Below, piece by piece: positions 59,342-64,000 of a stretch of 64,000 nt of DNA (position 1 is the stretch's first letter; each line of letters begins with the position of its first letter). The stretch is taken from contig CP085828.1 of NCBI GenBank assembly GCA_020809705.1, forward strand, positions 1,426,001 through 1,490,000. The letters run 5' to 3'. The position numbers and the translations under genes were made by a program. Under the pieces are notes generated by a model, which saw only the letters and a program-made list of their open reading frames with translations, ran no database searches and had not been told where the DNA came from. The stretch comes from Calonectria ilicicola (lineage: Eukaryota > Ascomycota > Sordariomycetes > Hypocreales > Nectriaceae).

Positions 59342-61980
59342 ATGGTCGGTTTCAGTGCGTCGTGGTCTCTGCTGGCTCTGGCCGCTAGCACCACCGTCGC
59401 TCAGTTTTCCGAGTGGGCAGAGGGCCAGGTCAGCACCGAAATATGCACTTGGGAACAGCCAAGAGGTAATTGCAACGCAATATAGAAGTAAATAATGTCA
59501 CTAACCGATAGCCGTAGCCGCAATAATTCGGGACATGATCTATCTCGATGGCGGTAACATTTGGTGGCTGCCACGGATGAGCGATGGTACAACAGGTTCA
59601 GCCGTTGACAATGGTAAGCCAAAGGTCTCGTCAACATTTCAGATTCCATCTAACCCTCCAAAGGAAATAACCAAGGCGTCATCCTCAACTATAACCTTAG
59701 CACATCATTTACAAAAAACACCAATGTCACAGCCATCCTCCTCAAGGATGCCATGTCCAAGGCTCGAGGTGGGAAGGGAAATAGCAATGGTGCCGCCCCC
59801 AACTACGTCGACGGTGGCATGCTCGCAAATAATGACGAGTTCTTCCTCTATGGTGGCCTCATTCTAGAAAACACCCAACTCTATCAAGACCCTAGTTCCA
59901 ATGAGGTCCTTGGCTACCAGGCCTATCAATACGGCCCCAACAAACCTAGCTGGAGCGCTGGTTTTGACGATGGCGAGTTATCAAGTGGAGTCACTCGCTA
60001 TGTTACCTCTGGAGCTGCTGTCAATGCCCCATCTGAGAACAAGGCGTGGTATTTCTCAGGTCTGCGATCTCAGAGCCATGGTTCTATCGTCTCAAACCCA
60101 GAGAATGACACTACCCGTGCTACCAATGTATCCAGCACCTTCATCGCATTGGACATGAGCGAGCAGCTTAATGAAACTTGGACCAACAAGACACTCCCTA
60201 ACTCCGTCAAAGGTCGTTCAAATGCCGAAGTTGTTTGGGTTCCCATCGGAAAGGAGGGTATCCTCGTCGTTCTGGGCGGAGCTGTCTACCCGTACTGGTC
60301 GGGCAGAAGCAGCAAGTCTCCAAATGAAACTGCAAGCGTAAGTTACCCATCATGATTTCTATAAATTACCTAGAGTATGCTAACGTCCTCTAAAGGAAGA
60401 ACAAAGTCCCGTCTTTATGAGTACCATTGATATCTACGACATTGCCAACGATAAATGGTACAAACAACCAACCGAAGACGGCCCCAAGACACGCGCCCGA
60501 GGGTGTGCTGTTGTCGCCCCTGCATCCGATCATTCGAGCTATAACATTTTCTATTACGGAGGCATGGATGGTATTCATCCCACGGAAGCATTTAGCGATG
60601 AAGTTTGGGTCCTCTCTCTTCCATCCTTCACTTGGACCAAACTCAATGCAGGTGCTAGCCTGCATGCTCGTGCTGGTCACAAATGCTTCATGCCCTACCC
60701 TGACCAAATGATGATCCTAGGCGGATACACCCCTCTCGCTGGATCTGCCATCACATGTCTTCAGGATGGCCCAGTGGTCATGTTCAACCTTTCCAGTGGA
60801 GAATGGATGGACTCTTATGATCCATCCAAACATGATGATTACGGCGTCCACAAAGATATTCAGTCCAAAATCGGGGGCAGCTCTGCAGGTGGCGCTACAG
60901 CCACAACCCCTGAGCCGTCTGGCTGGGCTACATCGGCGCTCGCTGATGTCTTTGCCACAACCTACGATTTTGACAAGATCACCACATATTACCCTTACGC
61001 CTCTGAAGAAACCTCGACCGGCAGCCCTGGTTCTAACAATAACAATAACAGCAATGACGAGAAAAAGGGTGGCTCTAGCCTCCCGAAGTGGGTAGCACCA
61101 GTCCTAGGAGTGGTTCTTGGACTTGTGTTTGTGACTGGCGCTCTGGTTGTCTTTTGCCTCTGGCACCGTCGCAAGATCTTCCGAAGCCGAACCAGCGACT
61201 ATGGAACGGAGAATAGTAGAATCGTCTCCTGGCTGCGCGGCCATCCGACCGAAAAGGCCCCGACTGTTACAACATCTGAAGATACCCCGACAAGCCCAGA
61301 CATGGAAATCGCCAGAGCCGTTGGAACAACCCCTTCGAATACCAACGCAACTTCAAGGCCAGCTGAAATGGCCGATACTCAAGTTGCTGTTGAACTGGCT
61401 GGTAAGTCATTATTCCCGATTTCTTGGTTATTTATCTATGCTAACAATTGTAGATACGTCCCCGCGTGTGGAACTTCAGGATACAGGTCTCTCTCCCATG
61501 GAGATCATTCAGAAACATTCCCACTTTGCCGAGACCAAAACCCGCTCCCCAACCGATCCATCATATAGCTCATTTACCACGGGTCAAGATCAAGCCAGTT
61601 CCATCTCCCGCCCTTCTGGAGCTCCCAGTGCCGGAGCTATCAACCCGATTGGGTCAGACGACACGTCCGCGAGGGTGGCGTCCGACGTATCTGGTGTTTC
61701 GGACATGGACGCCGCCAACCTTCGGCGCATGTCTGCCGGTCCTGTGAGCCCTAGAAGCGTTTCTGGAGAGATCCCCCTGAAAGAAAAGAGCGCCGACGCA
61801 TCCCCAGCTATGGTATCGGTATCCCCAGCACTGGCATCTCCAACGCCTGTGTCGCCTCCCACTGCCGGCGAGGACACTGCTCAAGACTATCTGTCAGTCA
61901 AATCAACCGTTAGCCCCCTTCGGAAGAGTATATTCAAGGAGCATGATGATGACGAGGATGATATTGGCAAGGAGAAATGA
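59342..61980 (+). CDS. Membrane-anchored kelch-repeat protein
   Basis: Five exons (59342-59465, 59512-59613, 59676-60337, 60396-61401, 61454-61980) encode 806 residues. A signal peptide (VGFSASWSLLALAASTTVA) opens the protein. The ectodomain has kelch-type blades, with MIYLDGGNIWW, FFLYGGLILEN, VVLGGAVYPYW, FYYGGMDG and MMILGGYTPL as the Gly-Gly turns. One membrane helix (WVAPVLGVVLGLVFVTGALVV) follows an Asn/Ser spacer. The cytosolic tail is long, Ser/Pro-rich and ends acidic. The acceptor before GVILNYNL was chosen by frame. Similar fungal proteins are cell-surface kelch proteins of unknown ligand, sometimes tied to polarity or wall sensing. It lacks galactose-oxidase copper residues as far as I can see. 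Confidence 0.87.
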
Positions 61981-62374
61981 GCGTATTTCATATATGCACA
62001 CGGCGTTGGCGGAATTTGATGCGATTATGGTTTCATGACAGGCGGATGTTTGATGATTCAATATCGGCCGAAATATATGGCCATGTCTTGATTGCAACAA
62101 TGATAATGGAATGGATGTAATGATTTTATTCGATCCTTAGACCAAATAGTTCGGGTTTCAAATACGGAGATCTATATACTTTGCTTTTTCAAAGCCTGTC
62201 TGCCACCTCCACTCGCTTGGCATCCCTTCCCAATTTTTCGTCTCTTTCTGCAAGCCAATTGTATAAGCTAGATTGAATGTGCATTCATCCAATTTCAACC
62301 CACCATAGGACCTCTATTTTACCCCAAGACCTGAATGCCATTCTAGGTCCATCCAGGTCATCCCTCGATGCACC
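61981..62374. other. Intergenic stretch between convergent genes
   Basis: This 0.4 kb is the shared 3' flank of the kelch and HGH1 genes. Nothing is recognised. Confidence 0.5.
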
Positions 62375-63614
62375 TTAAACCTCCACAAGTTGATCCTCGT
62401 CATCTTCCAACTCTTCTACCCGGCTTTCGGATTCCTTCTTGTCCTCGCCTTCAGTTTCGTCACGCGCCACGACGTGGACTAGTCGCTCACAAGCCTCCTG
62501 GACAGCTTCATCATTGACACGGCTGTGAGTCTCTCGAATAATAGGATACACCTTGACCTTGCGCAGGTACTCACGGCACGGGCGTGTTGTTGTCAATAGT
62601 GTTAGAGTCTCGACGTGCGTTTGCACAATGCTGTTATCAGGATCCCGCTTCTTGTCGGGGGGGAGCAGTTGCAAATCTGGCAGCATGTCCATGCTGTCAT
62701 CGTCGTCATACTCTTCATTTCCCATAATCGGGAGAAGCACGTAGGGAAGAATATTGATTTCATCCTCAGAAATTAGGGCCGGATGAGCTGCTGTATCAAA
62801 GGCAACGTTCTTGATGGTACTTGCGACACCTCTTCGGCGGATGTCCGATTTGTGCTCGGTAAAGACTCTGATTTTGGTGAGGGGGATAACTTCGTCGTAC
62901 TTTTGAGTCTCAAGGAAGTATTTTCTGATGTTGCTGTGTTTGGAAAGATCGGCAAATACATAGGCGAGGTAATCAAAGTCGGCTTTCTTGTTGTAGGATC
63001 CGTCTTGGCCCTTCACAAAGAGATCCATGAGTTGGTTCAGAACACTGTCATCTGAACCCAGTTGCTCCGGGGGAGTTTGTTTTCTCTTAATGATTTCTTT
63101 CAGACCATCCCACTTGGTTAGGTTGGCGAGTAGCATTGCCAGGAGATTTGCGCCCGGCTCCTCGGGGTGCTATGCCTTGGGTCAGCCCAGTCCAGGATCG
63201 TTACAGAGACGAAGTAGACATACCACAATGCGCGAAAATACAATATCCAAAAACTTTTCATCAGTTGCCAAATCCTTCAAAACCTCCTGGTCACCAGACA
63301 GGTTGACCAAAATGTTCACGGCATGTTCAGACACGGCCTGAGTTATTATTAGCTAAATTCACGTCTCGGCTCTGGGATGGTACATTACAGGATGATCATT
63401 TACTAGAACCTTGAGGTTCTTAATGGGCTTGAGGTTTTCTGCTTTGAAGAGGGCAGGATCAGTTGTCGAATAAGGCACGCAATTCACGACTGCGACCTGT
63501 CGAATCTGAGAATTTGGATGGGCAATGAAGCCCACAAGCTGTCACACCTCAGTCAGCAAACACTCCAAATCGGTAGTCGATGAGGTCGCATACTTCTTCT
63601 AGCTCGGTCGGCAT
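62375..63614 (-). CDS. HGH1: HGH1-type armadillo-like protein (eEF2 folding factor)
   Basis: Four exons, 63594-63614, 63389-63538, 63224-63337 and 62375-63169, encode 359 residues. The first exon has only seven codons (MPTELEE) and joins to LVGFIAHPNSQIRQVAV, the family's usual opening; every intron is phase 0. The DUF383/DUF384 pair is seen through VNILVNLSGD, ANLLAMLLANLTKW, DYLAYVFADLSKH and EINILPYVLLPIMGNEEYDDDD. The C-terminus is acidic. Yeast Hgh1 is an armadillo-repeat chaperone cofactor that helps fold elongation factor eEF2 with the TRiC complex. The gene is conserved and single-copy in most fungi. Confidence is high. Confidence 0.94.
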
Positions 63615-64000
63615 ATTTTCTGCGAGTGTTACTGCTCCGGGGAAGTAGTTATGATGCAAGCGACACGATGAAAGAATTTTGGAGTCGACGATGGAGGGGC
63701 ATTTTGATAGTGGGGTCCCCGCCTGAAGTCATCGCTGCGACAGTGGGCTCAGGGCCCCTAGTAGCGGGTGAGCCGGCGGATGACTCTCACAGCGAAGACC
63801 CACCTAATGCCCTGAATTTTGGGCATCATGGTGGCGGGGCAAATTTGCACTGAAGATATTCATGGACAGTCATCGAAGGCTGGCACGAGAGTATTCGCCG
63901 ATAGGGCAGTTGATGAATTAACCAAATTAGAGAAAATTTGCAATGTTTTCTTTTTCTTTCTTTCTTTTAGGTGAGCGAAAATGACAGTGCTGATAGGGGA
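63615..64000. other. HGH1 promoter region to the window end
   Basis: The last 0.4 kb is upstream of HGH1. It has a T/C-rich run near the edge (63950-63970). A 75-codon ORF here has no support. Confidence 0.5.

Overview
The window is eukaryotic and fungal. Genes are split by many introns of about 45-70 bases, with GTRNGT donors, CTAAC/CTAAT branch sites and CAG/TAG/AAG acceptors. Protein families include Zn2Cys6 regulators, a non-reducing polyketide synthase, a SulP permease, a BIR1-type chromosomal passenger protein, HGH1, saccharolysin and GPI-anchored wall proteins. The combination fits a filamentous ascomycete, most likely a sordariomycete and perhaps Hypocreales; that placement is inference from protein character, not from a search. 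I assembled exon structures by hand from reading frame and splice signals, and coding-length phase closes for every full-length spliced model.

Region A (about 1.5-17.9 kb) is a compact secondary-metabolite cluster. It has six genes in three head-to-head pairs: an MDR-type reductase and a cupin; a Zn2Cys6 regulator and an iron-type alcohol dehydrogenase related to maleylacetate reductase; and an EthD-domain protein and a 2117-residue non-reducing PKS (SAT-KS-AT-PT-ACP-ACP-TE). No monooxygenase, P450 or intact methyltransferase is visible. A TTCCGGAA palindrome occurs in two of the three shared promoters and just after the PKS stop, with a related site in the third promoter, suggesting one regulator. 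I do not recognise the product. A truncated methyltransferase-like gene lies at the left edge.

Region B (18-34 kb) carries a gap of about 3.4 kb, a SulP sulfate permease, a stand-alone sesquiterpene-type cyclase, an F-box protein, a cAMP-receptor-like GPCR and a Dal5-type MFS transporter. Region C (34-44 kb) starts with a 4.7 kb gene-free stretch, then saccharolysin, a myosin-light-chain-like EF-hand protein and a small secreted cysteine-rich protein.

Region D (44-64 kb) holds a decayed Crg1-like methyltransferase, a small CoA-binding protein, a BIR1 homologue with AT-hooks, a 65-codon ORF, a large repeat-rich GPI-anchored glycoprotein, a 4.1 kb gene-free stretch, a membrane-anchored kelch protein and HGH1. 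I found no rRNA, convincing tRNA, transposon or CRISPR array. The features with most discovery value are the PKS cluster with its shared palindrome, the broken methyltransferase and the repeat architectures of BIR1 and the wall protein.
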